A stretch of 64,000 nucleotides of DNA. It comes from Bacteroidota bacterium (GTDB lineage: Bacteria > Bacteroidota > Bacteroidia > Chitinophagales > Saprospiraceae). The notes under the pieces are model-generated. The model did not search any database. It saw only the letters and a list, made by a program, of their open reading frames with translations, and was not told the origin of the DNA. This document shows, piece by piece, positions 1 to 9,366 of this stretch. The translations under genes were made by a program, and so were the position numbers. Position 1 is the stretch's first letter. Each line of letters starts with the position of its first letter. The stretch covers positions 1-64,000 of the forward strand of contig JAKOVW010000054.1 of the NCBI GenBank assembly GCA_029781865.1. The letters run 5' to 3'.

Positions 1-331
1 AACTCTTACTCGCCTTTCCTTTTGCTGACAATTGTCATTCCGAGCGACAGCGAGGAATCTTTTGAATAAATGATTAGAAACGTTCAACTTTATCATGTTT
101 ACTTTTCATAAAATAGTCTACTATTTCAATCCGGTAAATAGTAATGGCTGTACAATTAAAAGTATGAATAATGATAACTTTTCAGTCTTTTAGTTATTAT
201 AAACCAGAATTAATCTCAATGCTCTGATGGCACTTCAATTTATCATACTAAATTGTAAGATTCAGACCAGATATTTATTATCTTTGAATCAGGAATTTTC
301 AGATCTCCAAATTGCAAATTCAATTTTGTAA
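1..331. other. Left-edge intergenic region with a dispersed-type motif
   Basis: No convincing gene is seen here. Around 34-60 lies the string CATTCCGAGCGACAGCGAGG, which resembles short interspersed sequences I have seen in intergenic DNA of unrelated bacteria; that resemblance is from memory only. The end of the stretch holds the likely promoter of the caspase gene at 332. The rest is AT-rich and featureless to the eye. Confidence 0.4.
279..286 (+). promoter_or_regulatory. Bacteroidota-type -7 element for the first caspase gene
   Basis: TATCTTTG matches the Bacteroidota -7 consensus TAnnTTTG and lies 45 bases before the ATG at 332. A TTG at 253-255, 23 bases upstream, could be a weak -33 element. 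The assignment is by pattern only. Confidence 0.5.
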
Positions 332-2302
332 ATGATTAGGATTGTCTTTTTTATTTTATTCTTAATTCCGCTGACCGGTTTGCACGCTCAAAACAAAAAA
401 GCGTTGATTGTTGCAATAGGCAATTACCCTTCTGTCAGTGGTTTCAGAAGTATTAATTCTATAAATGATATTCCAATTATTCAAAACGCATTATTAAAAC
501 TAGGATTCAAAGAAAACAATATTCAAATTATCACGGAGGAAGCAGCAACGAAAAAAAACATTGTCAGCGCTTTGGAAAATGACTTTTTGAAATCGCTTCA
601 ACCCGGTGATATTGCCTATTTCCATTTTTCCGGACATGGCCAGCAGGTCATCGATTTGAATGGTGATGAATTGGATGGACTGGATGAAGCACTAGTCCCT
701 TATGATGCATTAGCGGAGTTCGTACCGGGTATATATGAAGGACAAAATCATCTCATCGATGATGACTTATACCTCATCTATTCTAAAATCCGGATGGTCC
801 TCGGACCCAAAGGTCATTTCCTGGCTACAATTGATGCCTGTCATTCGGGAACTTCAACACGTCATATTGGATGCGCAAGAGGGACTGACATTATATTGGC
901 ACCGCCTGGATTCAATAATCAACGAAATGAAAAAAAACAGGATTTATCCCAATCCGAAACGCAAAATGCAGATGAATCTAAAATGGCCTCTATGGTTGCT
1001 TTGTTTGGTTCTACAGCAAGTCAACTCAATTATGAAATACAGGCAGAAGACGGTAAAAATTATGGAGCTTTAAGTTATGCATTCAGTAAAGCTGTGAATT
1101 CTATTCCATCGGATGCAAGCTACCAACAGTTGTTTGACAGAATCCGATTGATCATACAATCTAATTCCAACAATCAAATTCCCGAAGCTTCCGGTATTTT
1201 AGCTCAACCGGTATTGGGAGGAAAATATTTAGGCACCCCAAATTACTTTTCTGTCAGGGAATGGCAGAATAAAAATACCGTTGTAATTGAAGCGGGATTT
1301 TTGAATGGCATAACTTCAGGAACTGTAATTGGTTTCTATCCGCCGGAAACAAGAGAAATATCAAATGCAATTCCGATCACAACCGGAGTAATTAAAGAAG
1401 CTGCTGCCAGCAAATGCATTGCAGAAATTACGCAGGGAATTTCCATGGAAGATGCCCTGCATTCATGGGTTATTGTCAAAGAAGAAAATTTTGGCAATCT
1501 CCAGATTCAATTGCAGTTAAGGGGAGAATTTAAATCTGTTGATCCGGATATATGGAAAGAAATTTTCGAACTCCCTTATATTAAGAAAACCGATACTTCT
1601 GCTGATCTTGTTTTAATCGACGATCCGAATAAAATTGTTTTAGTCAATAAATTTGATAACCAGATTGCTGAATTTTCACATTCTTCCTCCCGATCAGATT
1701 TCTTTTATAAATTAAAATCGGCGTTGACTCAATACGGGCAATCCCAATTTTTAAGAAAGCTGAACCAGGAAAACAAACAGATTGCCATTGAATTTAAATT
1801 GATCCTGGTCGCCAGAAACGGAATTCAATATTCAGAAAAAACACAACCGGAAAATCTGAATGCTCCGGATGGCAAAATAAGTTTTAAAGAAGGAGATCAG
1901 GTCAAAATCAAGGTAACCAATACAGGCAGTAAACCTGCATACTATTCATTATTGGATATTCAGCCTAATAATCAAACCAATGTTCTCTTTCCACAGGCCA
2001 ATGAATCCCCTTCTGATTACTATTTAATTCCTGATGCGAGTTTTATTATTCCAAAAGTATTCAGACTGGACCCTCCACTGGGACAGGAATTATTTAAACT
2101 GGTGGCAACTAAAAATCCGGTAAACCTTCGCCCTCTGGATCAACGCAGAGGAATGGGTGATGATTCAGACAAAGATCCATTTGCCAAAGTGATCAAGCTG
2201 AGTTATTATAAAGATGATACATTGTTGACCAGAGGGATTACATCAAATGTACCAGCCGGCCAGGTGAATATCTATTCCGTTCCGTTTGTGATTGAAAAAT
2301 GA
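332..2302 (+). CDS. Secreted caspase-family (peptidase C14) protein
   Basis: 656 residues. A signal peptide ends near residue 20 (AQ). The caspase p20-like fold follows, with the catalytic histidine in HFSGHGQQ (His102) and the cysteine in IDACHSG (Cys170), so the dyad of the metacaspase/orthocaspase type is intact. An acidic stretch around residues 108-124 could bind calcium, as in metacaspases. The C-terminal 400 residues contain no enzyme domain I recognise; near 520-600 they look like beta-sandwich material. The protein is probably exported to the periplasm or cell surface. It is clearly paralogous to the gene at 7354 over its whole length. A metalloprotease-like gene follows 113 bases downstream on the same strand. 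The substrate is unknown; basic-residue specificity (Arg/Lys) is usual for this type but is not shown here. Confidence 0.88.
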   Translation: MIRIVFFILFLIPLTGLHAQNKKALIVAIGNYPSVSGFRSINSINDIPIIQNALLKLGFKENNIQIITEEAATKKNIVSALENDFLKSLQPGDIAYFHFSGHGQQVIDLNGDELDGLDEALVPYDALAEFVPGIYEGQNHLIDDDLYLIYSKIRMVLGPKGHFLATIDACHSGTSTRHIGCARGTDIILAPPGFNNQRNEKKQDLSQSETQNADESKMASMVALFGSTASQLNYEIQAEDGKNYGALSYAFSKAVNSIPSDASYQQLFDRIRLIIQSNSNNQIPEASGILAQPVLGGKYLGTPNYFSVREWQNKNTVVIEAGFLNGITSGTVIGFYPPETREISNAIPITTGVIKEAAASKCIAEITQGISMEDALHSWVIVKEENFGNLQIQLQLRGEFKSVDPDIWKEIFELPYIKKTDTSADLVLIDDPNKIVLVNKFDNQIAEFSHSSSRSDFFYKLKSALTQYGQSQFLRKLNQENKQIAIEFKLILVARNGIQYSEKTQPENLNAPDGKISFKEGDQVKIKVTNTGSKPAYYSLLDIQPNNQTNVLFPQANESPSDYYLIPDASFIIPKVFRLDPPLGQELFKLVATKNPVNLRPLDQRRGMGDDSDKDPFAKVIKLSYYKDDTLLTRGITSNVPAGQVNIYSVPFVIEK

Positions 2303-2415
2303 TAAGTTTAATAACGGGAAATGCAATTAAATTAATTAAAACAACAATACCTATTACGTGCTAACGCATGAATCAGGTTCATTAATGGATTAAAGATTCT
2401 AAGCTAAGAAATAAA

Positions 2416-4062
2416 ATGAGTATACTTAAAAACAAAGCCATCATCATTATACTGCTGATATCAGTTAAGACATTTGCACAGAACCCGGCATTAAGCACCT
2501 TGCCTTTGATTCAAACTAAAGACAGCTCAACATCCTCAGCTGAAAATAATGTAATCAACTCTGATTATGAAAAGCTAAACTCCATATTCAATAAGCTTGT
2601 AAACGCAAGAGGAGATTTCAGAAGCCCGGTTCCAATAATATTTTTGCGAAAAGAAGAAGCCAGAGTGGCCAGTATTGATTATGAAAAACTTCAAATCATT
2701 ATTGAAGAAAAGGCATTTAAAATTTGCCAGCCATTCGGGGATGGGGCAGTGGCTTTTTTATTAGCACACGAACTCACGCACTATTATGAAAAACATGCCT
2801 GGCGCACTGTGTTTGCAGCAGATTATGCTGACCTAAAAGTTGGTCAAAATTTAAAAAACATACAGGATCAACTAAGTAATGAAACCCAGGCAGATTACCT
2901 GGGTGGATTCCTGGCCTACTCGGCCGGATTTAATGTTTTCTTCAACTCTGAAGATATTCTGCGCCAATTGTATAAGCAATATAACATTGAAGATTTGATT
3001 CCCGGTTACCCATCATTGAATGACCGGATTGAACTTGCCAAACGAAGTACCAAAAAATTAAGATCGCTGATCGAAATATTTGAGATGGCAAATCTGCTTA
3101 CCGCAACTGGAAAGCAAAAGGAGGCGTATGCTTATTATAATTATATCATACAGCAATATCAGAGCCGCGAAATTTACAATAATCTAGGGGTTACCTCATT
3201 AATGAATGCTCTTCAATATTTTAAGGAAAAAGAATTAAAATATAGTTATCCGATTGAATTAGATCTGGAAACACAAGGCTCCAGAGATGCTTCCACTATA
3301 AAGTTGCGAGATTCCTTACTACGCCAGTCTATTAAACATTTTGATGCATCCATTGGTCTTGACCCAAACTATGCACCTGCATATTTAAATAAAGCTACTG
3401 CCTTGGCCATACTTGGAGATACTTTACGTGCTCAATTTTATGCGGAACAAGAAGCTTATCGCATAGCGAAAAAAAACAATTTCCCTAAAACAATAACAGA
3501 TGCTAAAATATTATTGGGTATACTCCATGCCAGAGCAGGTAAAAACAAAGAAGCCAAAAAATTATTTAATGAAGCTGCCACCACGGGCAGTCAATTGGCT
3601 AAAAATAATTTGAACCTGCTAAATGCTACTCCTGCTCCAAAAATCAAAACACAAAACTCAAAACAAACGGATAGTATTGTAATGGATCATTTTGATCTTA
3701 ATACATTTACGAATAAACCGAGTTACAATATGGATAAAGTCATTACCATTAATCCGGAATTTTCATTTCTTCAATATGCTGAAGACAGCCTTACCTTTAA
3801 AATTTATTTTAACCTGAATACAGATACCAGGGATATTCATTATTTTATGTTAAGCAAACCGGAATGCAAAGCGGTAACAAATAAACAAATCGGCATAGGT
3901 TCCACTGAGGCAGTCGTTCTTAGCAACTACGGAACGCCCGCTAAAACAATTGAAACGCCACAGGGGAATATTCTCCTTTATGACAATGTGCTATTCATCA
4001 TCGATAAAGATAAGCAGGTATCGAAATGGGGATATTATTTATCCAAGAAGTCGCTGTTGTAA
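2416..4062 (+). CDS. Secreted M48-like metalloprotease with TPR region
   Basis: 548 residues. A signal peptide ends near residue 21 (FAQ). The zinc site is LLAHELTHYYEKH with HExxH at 118-122, and NETQADYLGGF gives the probable third ligand Glu156, the arrangement of peptidase family M48 (BepA-like). Residues about 215-400 form helical, tetratricopeptide-like repeats (for example the segment with DPNYAPAYLNKATAL). The last 110 residues form a separate, unrecognised domain. This layout resembles periplasmic chaperone-proteases that handle outer-membrane proteins. It lies just downstream of the caspase gene and may be co-transcribed with it; a functional link is inferred from position only. A GTTAGGA repeat array begins 45 bases after the stop. 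Confidence 0.8.
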   Translation: MSILKNKAIIIILLISVKTFAQNPALSTLPLIQTKDSSTSSAENNVINSDYEKLNSIFNKLVNARGDFRSPVPIIFLRKEEARVASIDYEKLQIIIEEKAFKICQPFGDGAVAFLLAHELTHYYEKHAWRTVFAADYADLKVGQNLKNIQDQLSNETQADYLGGFLAYSAGFNVFFNSEDILRQLYKQYNIEDLIPGYPSLNDRIELAKRSTKKLRSLIEIFEMANLLTATGKQKEAYAYYNYIIQQYQSREIYNNLGVTSLMNALQYFKEKELKYSYPIELDLETQGSRDASTIKLRDSLLRQSIKHFDASIGLDPNYAPAYLNKATALAILGDTLRAQFYAEQEAYRIAKKNNFPKTITDAKILLGILHARAGKNKEAKKLFNEAATTGSQLAKNNLNLLNATPAPKIKTQNSKQTDSIVMDHFDLNTFTNKPSYNMDKVITINPEFSFLQYAEDSLTFKIYFNLNTDTRDIHYFMLSKPECKAVTNKQIGIGSTEAVVLSNYGTPAKTIETPQGNILLYDNVLFIIDKDKQVSKWGYYLSKKSLL

Positions 4063-4106
4063 GAAAGCCTAGTTGGAAGATAGTTGTTAATTGATAATTG
4101 CAGATA

Positions 4107-4160
4107 GTTAGAAGTTAGAAGTTAGGAGTTAGGAGTTAGGAGTTAGGAGTTAGGAGTTAG
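4107..4160 (+). repeat. Heptamer tandem repeat, unit GTTAGGA
   Basis: About 7.7 copies with a strict 7-base period; the first two read GTTAGAA and the rest GTTAGGA. The array lies between the 3' ends of the convergent M48-like and beta-helix genes. The same unit recurs at 35581, 37147 and 58319. Confidence 0.9.
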
Positions 4161-4184
4161 TTTAATAAAAAAATTAATACACCA

Positions 4185-5699
4185 TTAATAATTAATACAG
4201 ATTTTGCCGGATCCCAACCAAATTTTTTGTCGTGCTGAAAATACCTGGTAAATGTAAATTCCCGGAACGAATGAACTCTTATCGAATTCGATGCCTTTTG
4301 CTATCATTTTGTTTTGCAAATCATAGATTTCGATAAAACAATCCATATTGGATTTGCTAAATGAAAATTTCGAACCTAAATCGATGTAACGATACGTCTT
4401 ATTCTGAACGTGATTTTGCAATCCTGAGATACATTGCTTTTCATAACAGCCGATATCATAAATCCCATCCTGTGGTCGTGAAATACTATCCAAATCATAT
4501 TTTACCAGATTGGAAACATCTGAAGTTCCATTGTTAAAGGCCAACGAGGAAGCAGAGAGATGATAATCATTTCCGGCCAGATCTTTAAAAACGGAAGCAT
4601 TGTCTTTTACCAGTTTTGAGTGCGTATCATGCCCCATCAATTGCCAGCTTGAAAAATTGATATAACTACTACCCTGATCCATTGTAATTTTATCATTCAA
4701 CAAATTATAATCACTGTAATAATTGGTACAACCGGATTCTATATCCAGGCTACCTTTATTCGAAAAGCTTAATAGAACATTGTTTTCAACAAAAAGGCTA
4801 TCGCTGTCAATGGCTAATATTGCCCACTGTGAGGTCGCCGGAACTATTACGGTATTGTTATAAACTTTTACATCATTGCAACCAGTCGCCGCATCACCCC
4901 AAAAGAAGGTCATGCCATTTCCACCTCCTCCGCTTCCGTTATTGTAAATTAAATTATTATAAATTTCGGAGTAATAAACTCCCTGAAGATTTAATCCGAT
5001 GCGATTGTTATAACAGATGTTGTTATAAATTTTCACATCGACTGAAATACCCGGAGCTCCGCTACTCAAATCCGGGTTTAATTGTATCCCTGCAGCTTTA
5101 TTATTAAAACAAAAATTATTCCTGATAATAACCCGGTCACTGTTGTTGGAGACATAAATGCCATGTTCGCCAAAAGATCTTTTGCAAATATTATTCTCTG
5201 CCAGAAAATCATCTGTATATCCTGTAAAAATTCCACGATAACAACTATCCACTATACAATTCCGGATGGTGATATGATTGGCAAGTACTGCACGAATTCC
5301 ATCCTCCCCGGTTCCGACAGGATCAGATATCCCAAACACTTTAAACCCAATGACCTGAATAAAATCATTGCCTTCAATATTTAAGCCATCGTATCCTCGC
5401 CCACAGGATTGATTGATGATCACATCTTTACCCATAGCATAATAGACAATTTCATGCCCTGCAGAACCGCTGTTTTTATAAAAATGATCAAAGCCTTTAT
5501 AAAATCCATCGTACACTAGTATACTATCACCAGCTTTTACTTTGTTGGTTGCCGTTTGAATGGTTTTAAATGCAGTGGCAAAGCTTAGGCCATTGTTGGA
5601 GTCACTGCCGGTGGATTTGACATAGTAATTCGTGGAATGCGCTATGCAGACCACTAAACTATTCGCAATAATTTCCAAGACAAATGTTCTTAGGATCAT
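4185..5699 (-). CDS. Right-handed parallel beta-helix protein with T9SS sorting tail
   Basis: 504 residues with an N-terminal hydrophobic signal segment (residues 5-22). Next comes YYVKSTGSDSNNGLSFATAF, the opening typical of surface beta-helix proteins (DUF1565 type). Residues about 85-330 repeat short strands with Asn ladders (IRNNFCFNN, IYNNICYNN, IYNNLIYNN), the mark of a pectate-lyase-like parallel beta-helix. The C-terminal 70 residues (IEIYDLQNKMIAKG ... PGIYIYQVF) look like a T9SS type A sorting domain, so export to the cell surface is likely. A polysaccharide-related role is usual for such folds, but no catalytic residues could be assigned. It is transcribed toward the M48-like gene; a GTTAGGA array separates the two stops. 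Confidence 0.8.
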   Translation of the reverse strand: MILRTFVLEIIANSLVVCIAHSTNYYVKSTGSDSNNGLSFATAFKTIQTATNKVKAGDSILVYDGFYKGFDHFYKNSGSAGHEIVYYAMGKDVIINQSCGRGYDGLNIEGNDFIQVIGFKVFGISDPVGTGEDGIRAVLANHITIRNCIVDSCYRGIFTGYTDDFLAENNICKRSFGEHGIYVSNNSDRVIIRNNFCFNNKAAGIQLNPDLSSGAPGISVDVKIYNNICYNNRIGLNLQGVYYSEIYNNLIYNNGSGGGGNGMTFFWGDAATGCNDVKVYNNTVIVPATSQWAILAIDSDSLFVENNVLLSFSNKGSLDIESGCTNYYSDYNLLNDKITMDQGSSYINFSSWQLMGHDTHSKLVKDNASVFKDLAGNDYHLSASSLAFNNGTSDVSNLVKYDLDSISRPQDGIYDIGCYEKQCISGLQNHVQNKTYRYIDLGSKFSFSKSNMDCFIEIYDLQNKMIAKGIEFDKSSFVPGIYIYQVFSARQKIWLGSGKICINY

Positions 5700-6111
5700 A
5701 TTGAATCAGCGTTGATCATTTACAAAAAAAACTATTCATTAAACTTGTCAATAAATATTTTAGTTCTATTGAATTTTCCCTACACATTACTTGCACGAAA
5801 ACATACCAAAACCCATTACGATGTAAAAATCAAATCGCGAATACAGAATTATTTAGCACCAGCCGGAGCTATTATACTTTGCATTTCAAATTATGAAATT
5901 TGAAGAAACCAATAATTTTAAACGGCTGGTGGGAAATCGGCTATGAGTATTTACAAGGAAATAGTAAAAATAATAAATGTCTTTAAAATAAACAAACCTA
6001 TTAAGTTATTAAATAAAAAATGAGGCAAACTGACGCTTGCCTCATTTGATTCGGACAGATACTGCAATTTTTATTCGCGGTATATACCCGGGATTCAGAT
6101 TTCACGATTTT
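5700..6111. other. Intergenic region with nested inverted repeats
   Basis: No gene is supported; a 63-codon frame at 5712-5903 has no recognisable features. CACCAGCCG at 5857-5865 is complementary to CGGCTGGTG at 5923-5931, and ATTTCA/TGAAAT at 5883-5899 forms an inner hairpin, so the transcript could fold into a long structured arm. Its role is unknown. The terminator of the small secreted-protein gene lies at 6018-6047. Confidence 0.45.
6010..6047 (-). terminator. Rho-independent terminator of the small secreted protein gene
   Basis: An 11-base stem AAATGAGGCAA / TTGCCTCATTT (6018-6028 with 6037-6047) with an 8-base loop. Read on the minus strand it is followed by a T-rich tract (TTTTTTATTT counting the stem end), directly downstream of the gene ending at 6112. 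Confidence 0.75.
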
Positions 6112-6582
6112 TTAGAACGGATAGAATTCAACAGCTGTTCCGGCTCCTTTCACGCGAAGACGGTTACCCGTTTTGTTTTTCAATTTACTCTGATCGATGA
6201 TCATTTCACCGGCATCGTTTTTAGAAACAGAATTTGGTACAACATTACCTTTTGGATCAAGTACATCATAGGTTAAATCAATTCCCTGATCTTTGCCTTT
6301 GAATAAGTTACCAGCCAATAATCTTCTGGAAGGTTGTCCACCTTTTGCTGCTGGAGTAACCACATAAACTTTAGGATATGTGATCATTTTGTCCTGAGGT
6401 TTTCCTGATCCTCCCGGAGTTGTCGTGCCTGCACCACCACCAACTGAGCTAGAACCTGCACCAGCCCCTGTTGTTGAGCCAGCTCCTGCACCTCCACCCG
6501 GACGTGTGGTACCCTGTCCGGAAACTGCAGTTGTTAAAAGCATTGCGAATAATGCTGAAGCGAATAAAATGGTTTTTTTCAT
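6112..6582 (-). CDS. Small secreted Gly/Ser/Thr-rich protein
   Basis: 156 residues. The N terminus MKKTILFASALFAMLL with a following SGQ reads as a signal peptide cleaved near residue 22. A low-complexity Gly-Ala-Ser-Thr linker fills residues about 24-60, followed by a compact C-terminal part of about 95 residues with several charged beta-like segments (for example KMITYPKVYVVTP and LRVKGAGTAVEFYPF). No family was recognised. The gene stands alone between long AT-rich spacers and has its own terminator, which supports its being real. The linker suggests a surface or periplasmic protein with a flexible N-terminal spacer. Confidence 0.65.
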   Translation of the reverse strand: MKKTILFASALFAMLLTTAVSGQGTTRPGGGAGAGSTTGAGAGSSSVGGGAGTTTPGGSGKPQDKMITYPKVYVVTPAAKGGQPSRRLLAGNLFKGKDQGIDLTYDVLDPKGNVVPNSVSKNDAGEMIIDQSKLKNKTGNRLRVKGAGTAVEFYPF

Positions 6583-7330
6583 TTTTAATGATTTAATGTG
6601 ATTGAATATTTATTTGATTTAATGAATAATTGCGATTTGCTGATTTAACTTCTTTTTCAATTTTATACTTCTAAATAGACCTCTCAATAAAAGGTTATCA
6701 GACTATGCCACATTTTTTTCAATGCTCCTCATATCTGTACCGGTTATGGATCTTTATAAATTTTGATTTTCAGGTAAATTTAAAAGGTTTCAATGAATAT
6801 TTAATATAACATCAACTATTGATAGGAAAAAATGACATCTTATTGTATAACTATTTCTCAACCATTATTTTAGGAGCGTTGATTTTAATTTAAATGCAGC
6901 TACAAACCATTGTATTGAATACCTAAAAAGCGGGATAAATATCTGATTATCTAAGAACTAATAAAAATATTTTTATTATAATATGTGTCCGGTAAAATAC
7001 CGGATACATCCGTATTTCAGGGATTCCATTAGCAAAATGGCTGAATGGACTTATCTTTGTTTCTATCCAAATCTCAACAGCGGTGCTTTGAAATCATAGC
7101 AAATCCAGCCTGTATGACTGCTCTTGTCAGTAAGGAATTAATCCCGGGACCGGAATCAGTATAAACAGATGTAAGAGTCTTTTGAATTCAAAAGCGGATA
7201 CTATTTTTCAATCCTGAACTTGTTTATTATCGCTTCTTTTACGAACTGATTCTCATAAACCTTCCAAAATAATGATAACTATTTCAGATTATATAATATA
7301 TAGATCGTGAAGAGTACTTTATTTTTAAAG
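6583..7330. other. Long AT-rich intergenic region with one hairpin
   Basis: About 750 bases without a supportable gene. The one clear structure is a hairpin at 6983-7009: 12-base arms around TCCGGTA/TACCGGA with one G-T wobble and a 3-base loop. No T-run follows on the plus strand. It could be a terminator remnant or a structured RNA; nothing else is evident. Confidence 0.4.
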
Positions 7331-7338
7331 TAGTTTTG
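7331..7338 (+). promoter_or_regulatory. Possible -7 element for the second caspase gene
   Basis: TAGTTTTG fits TAnnTTTG and lies 15 bases before the ATG at 7354, implying a very short leader. No clear -33 element was seen. This favours the ATG at 7354 over an upstream TTG at 7336 that lies inside the element. Confidence 0.4.
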
Positions 7339-7353
7339 TTAGTATTTACCACC

Positions 7354-9357
7354 ATGATAAACAAATCAATCATATTAATTTCAGGAATCATTTTACAATG
7401 TGTACTGATTTTTGCGCAACCTGCCGGAAATAAGAAGGCCTTACTAATAGGTGTAGGCAAATATCCTGTAGCCGGTGCCTGGCCAAGTTTGAATTCGGCA
7501 AACGATCTGAAATTGATTAAAGATGCCTTGCAAAACCAGGGGTTCGCTCCTGAGAATATCAGCACAGTTGCAGATGATCAGGCTACTAAACAGAACATCA
7601 TTACTGCCATCCAGTCAAAAACCAAAGAAGTAAAAAAAGGGGATATCGTCTTTTTCCACTTTTCAGGTCATGGTCAGCAAATGGAAGATAAAGACGGAGA
7701 TGAAATCGATGGTTATGATGAATGTATAGTTCCTTACGATTCACCCAAAAAATATCAGTCCGGAGTCTATGAAGGTCAGAACTTATTAAGTGATGATGAG
7801 TTAAATTTATTATTCAGGGATTTACGCAAGAAGCTGGGTAGCTCAGGCCACCTCATTGTGTCATTGGATGCCTGTCATTCCGGTACCGGAACAAGAGGAG
7901 CTGCAACCGGACGTGGTACCACTGAACCCATGGCAAGCCCGGAGTACGTTCAAAAAAACACCCGAAATAAACTATTGAAAGAAAACAATCAAATCAACAA
8001 TAATCAGGATGATCTTAGTTCAGCGTCCAGCCTGGCACCGATGATTGCATTTTTTGGCTCGGCTCAAAATCAAATCAATTATGAAATGACTGATGACAAA
8101 GGTGAACAATTCGGATCGCTGAGCTACGCACTTGCCAAATATCTGGTGCTCTTAAAAAAAGACGAATCCTATCGCGGACTATTTGACAAAATCAAAGTGG
8201 AAATGGGTAAAATCGCACCCCTTCAGCAACCCCAGGCAGAAGGAGATTTAGATATTGAAGTATTAAATGGCAAGGCTCTCGGTTCGGCGAGTTACTATAA
8301 AGTAGTATCTACAACAGATGATGACAAAATCATCATCAGCGGAGGATTCTTACATGGCATTAATGAAGGAGCAGTCATGGGGTTTTTCAAATCGGATACC
8401 CGCGATATTGAAAATACAAAACCCATCGTAACAGGTAAAGTATCTAAAAGTCTTTCTACTTCAGCTTATATCACTTTGGATTCGGTAATGGATCCTGAAT
8501 TATTGAAGGAGAGTTGGATTTTTGTATTGGAAAAGAGCATGGGCAATCTAAAAATTGCTTTGAAAATAGATTTATCCGATAATGTCCTTCTGGAAAAATT
8601 AAAAGCGAAATTTTTTTCTTATAAATTTATCGTGGATGATCCTAAAAATCCAAATTTAATCATCGACGAAAGAAATGATCAGAATGGTGATCGCGTGATT
8701 TCCTTAAGCACGGATCAAAACTATGTTATCGAAACCTACCCTATTTCAAATTTTAATAGTGGCACATTGGCGAAACTAAACAGAAGTATAATCAAATATG
8801 CCCAGGGAGTATCCATACGAAAACTGGAATTGGAAAATGAATTGATCAAACTAAGTTTGCAAATCATCCCTTTACAATTGAACAGAAATGTTTCGAACAT
8901 TGATTCATTGGTAACCTTACCACAAGATGTAACCGGTACCCGCAAAATTATGGTGGGTGATACCTTTCAGGTGTTGATCATTAATGATGGAGAGAAACCC
9001 GCATATTTCAATTTAATAGATCTTCAACCGGACAATATGTTTACTATCCTGTTACCTGCCAAAGATCAAACTGCCGAAGAAATGAAAATTTTGCCTGGAC
9101 AAAAAAAATTACTACCCAATCAATTTATCGTTGGAGAACCTTTAGGAAATGAACTTTTTAAACTGATTGCATCCGGCAAACCTTTGGATTTGAAATCCAC
9201 ATATGGCACCAGGGGCAATTCGTCACGAAATCCATTTGAAAAACTCATGTCAGAGTTCGAAAACGTCGAATTTTATAATACCAGGGGAAGCAAACCTTTG
9301 CCTTTGGGTAATATGGATATAAATATTTTTTCTGAATCATTTATCATTGCTAAATAA
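7354..9357 (+). CDS. Secreted caspase-family (peptidase C14) protein, paralogue of the gene at 332
   Basis: 667 residues from the ATG at 7354, chosen over an in-frame TTG 18 bases upstream because it gives a clean signal peptide ending near residue 22 (FAQ). The caspase dyad is intact: FHFSGHGQQ with His106 and LDACHSG with Cys174. The acidic loop after the histidine (EDKDGDEIDGYDE) matches that of the paralogue. The C-terminal ~450 residues are colinear with the paralogue, including the matching stretches NLKIALKIDLS here and NLQIQLQLRGE there, and a late segment ending near LGNELFKLIASGKP. A 513-residue envelope protein begins 9 bases after the stop, so the two are almost certainly co-transcribed. 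The two caspases have diverged but keep the same domain order. Confidence 0.88.
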   Translation: MINKSIILISGIILQCVLIFAQPAGNKKALLIGVGKYPVAGAWPSLNSANDLKLIKDALQNQGFAPENISTVADDQATKQNIITAIQSKTKEVKKGDIVFFHFSGHGQQMEDKDGDEIDGYDECIVPYDSPKKYQSGVYEGQNLLSDDELNLLFRDLRKKLGSSGHLIVSLDACHSGTGTRGAATGRGTTEPMASPEYVQKNTRNKLLKENNQINNNQDDLSSASSLAPMIAFFGSAQNQINYEMTDDKGEQFGSLSYALAKYLVLLKKDESYRGLFDKIKVEMGKIAPLQQPQAEGDLDIEVLNGKALGSASYYKVVSTTDDDKIIISGGFLHGINEGAVMGFFKSDTRDIENTKPIVTGKVSKSLSTSAYITLDSVMDPELLKESWIFVLEKSMGNLKIALKIDLSDNVLLEKLKAKFFSYKFIVDDPKNPNLIIDERNDQNGDRVISLSTDQNYVIETYPISNFNSGTLAKLNRSIIKYAQGVSIRKLELENELIKLSLQIIPLQLNRNVSNIDSLVTLPQDVTGTRKIMVGDTFQVLIINDGEKPAYFNLIDLQPDNMFTILLPAKDQTAEEMKILPGQKKLLPNQFIVGEPLGNELFKLIASGKPLDLKSTYGTRGNSSRNPFEKLMSEFENVEFYNTRGSKPLPLGNMDINIFSESFIIAK

Positions 9358-9366
9358 AACCAAATT

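Noticed and set aside
4820-5384. Two plus-strand open frames opposite the beta-helix gene
   Set aside because: They are antisense to a well-supported coding region, have no recognisable features and contain biased residue content typical of shadow frames.
5712-5903. 63-codon plus-strand frame
   Set aside because: No family, no signal or promoter context, and it overlaps an inverted-repeat region; judged non-coding.
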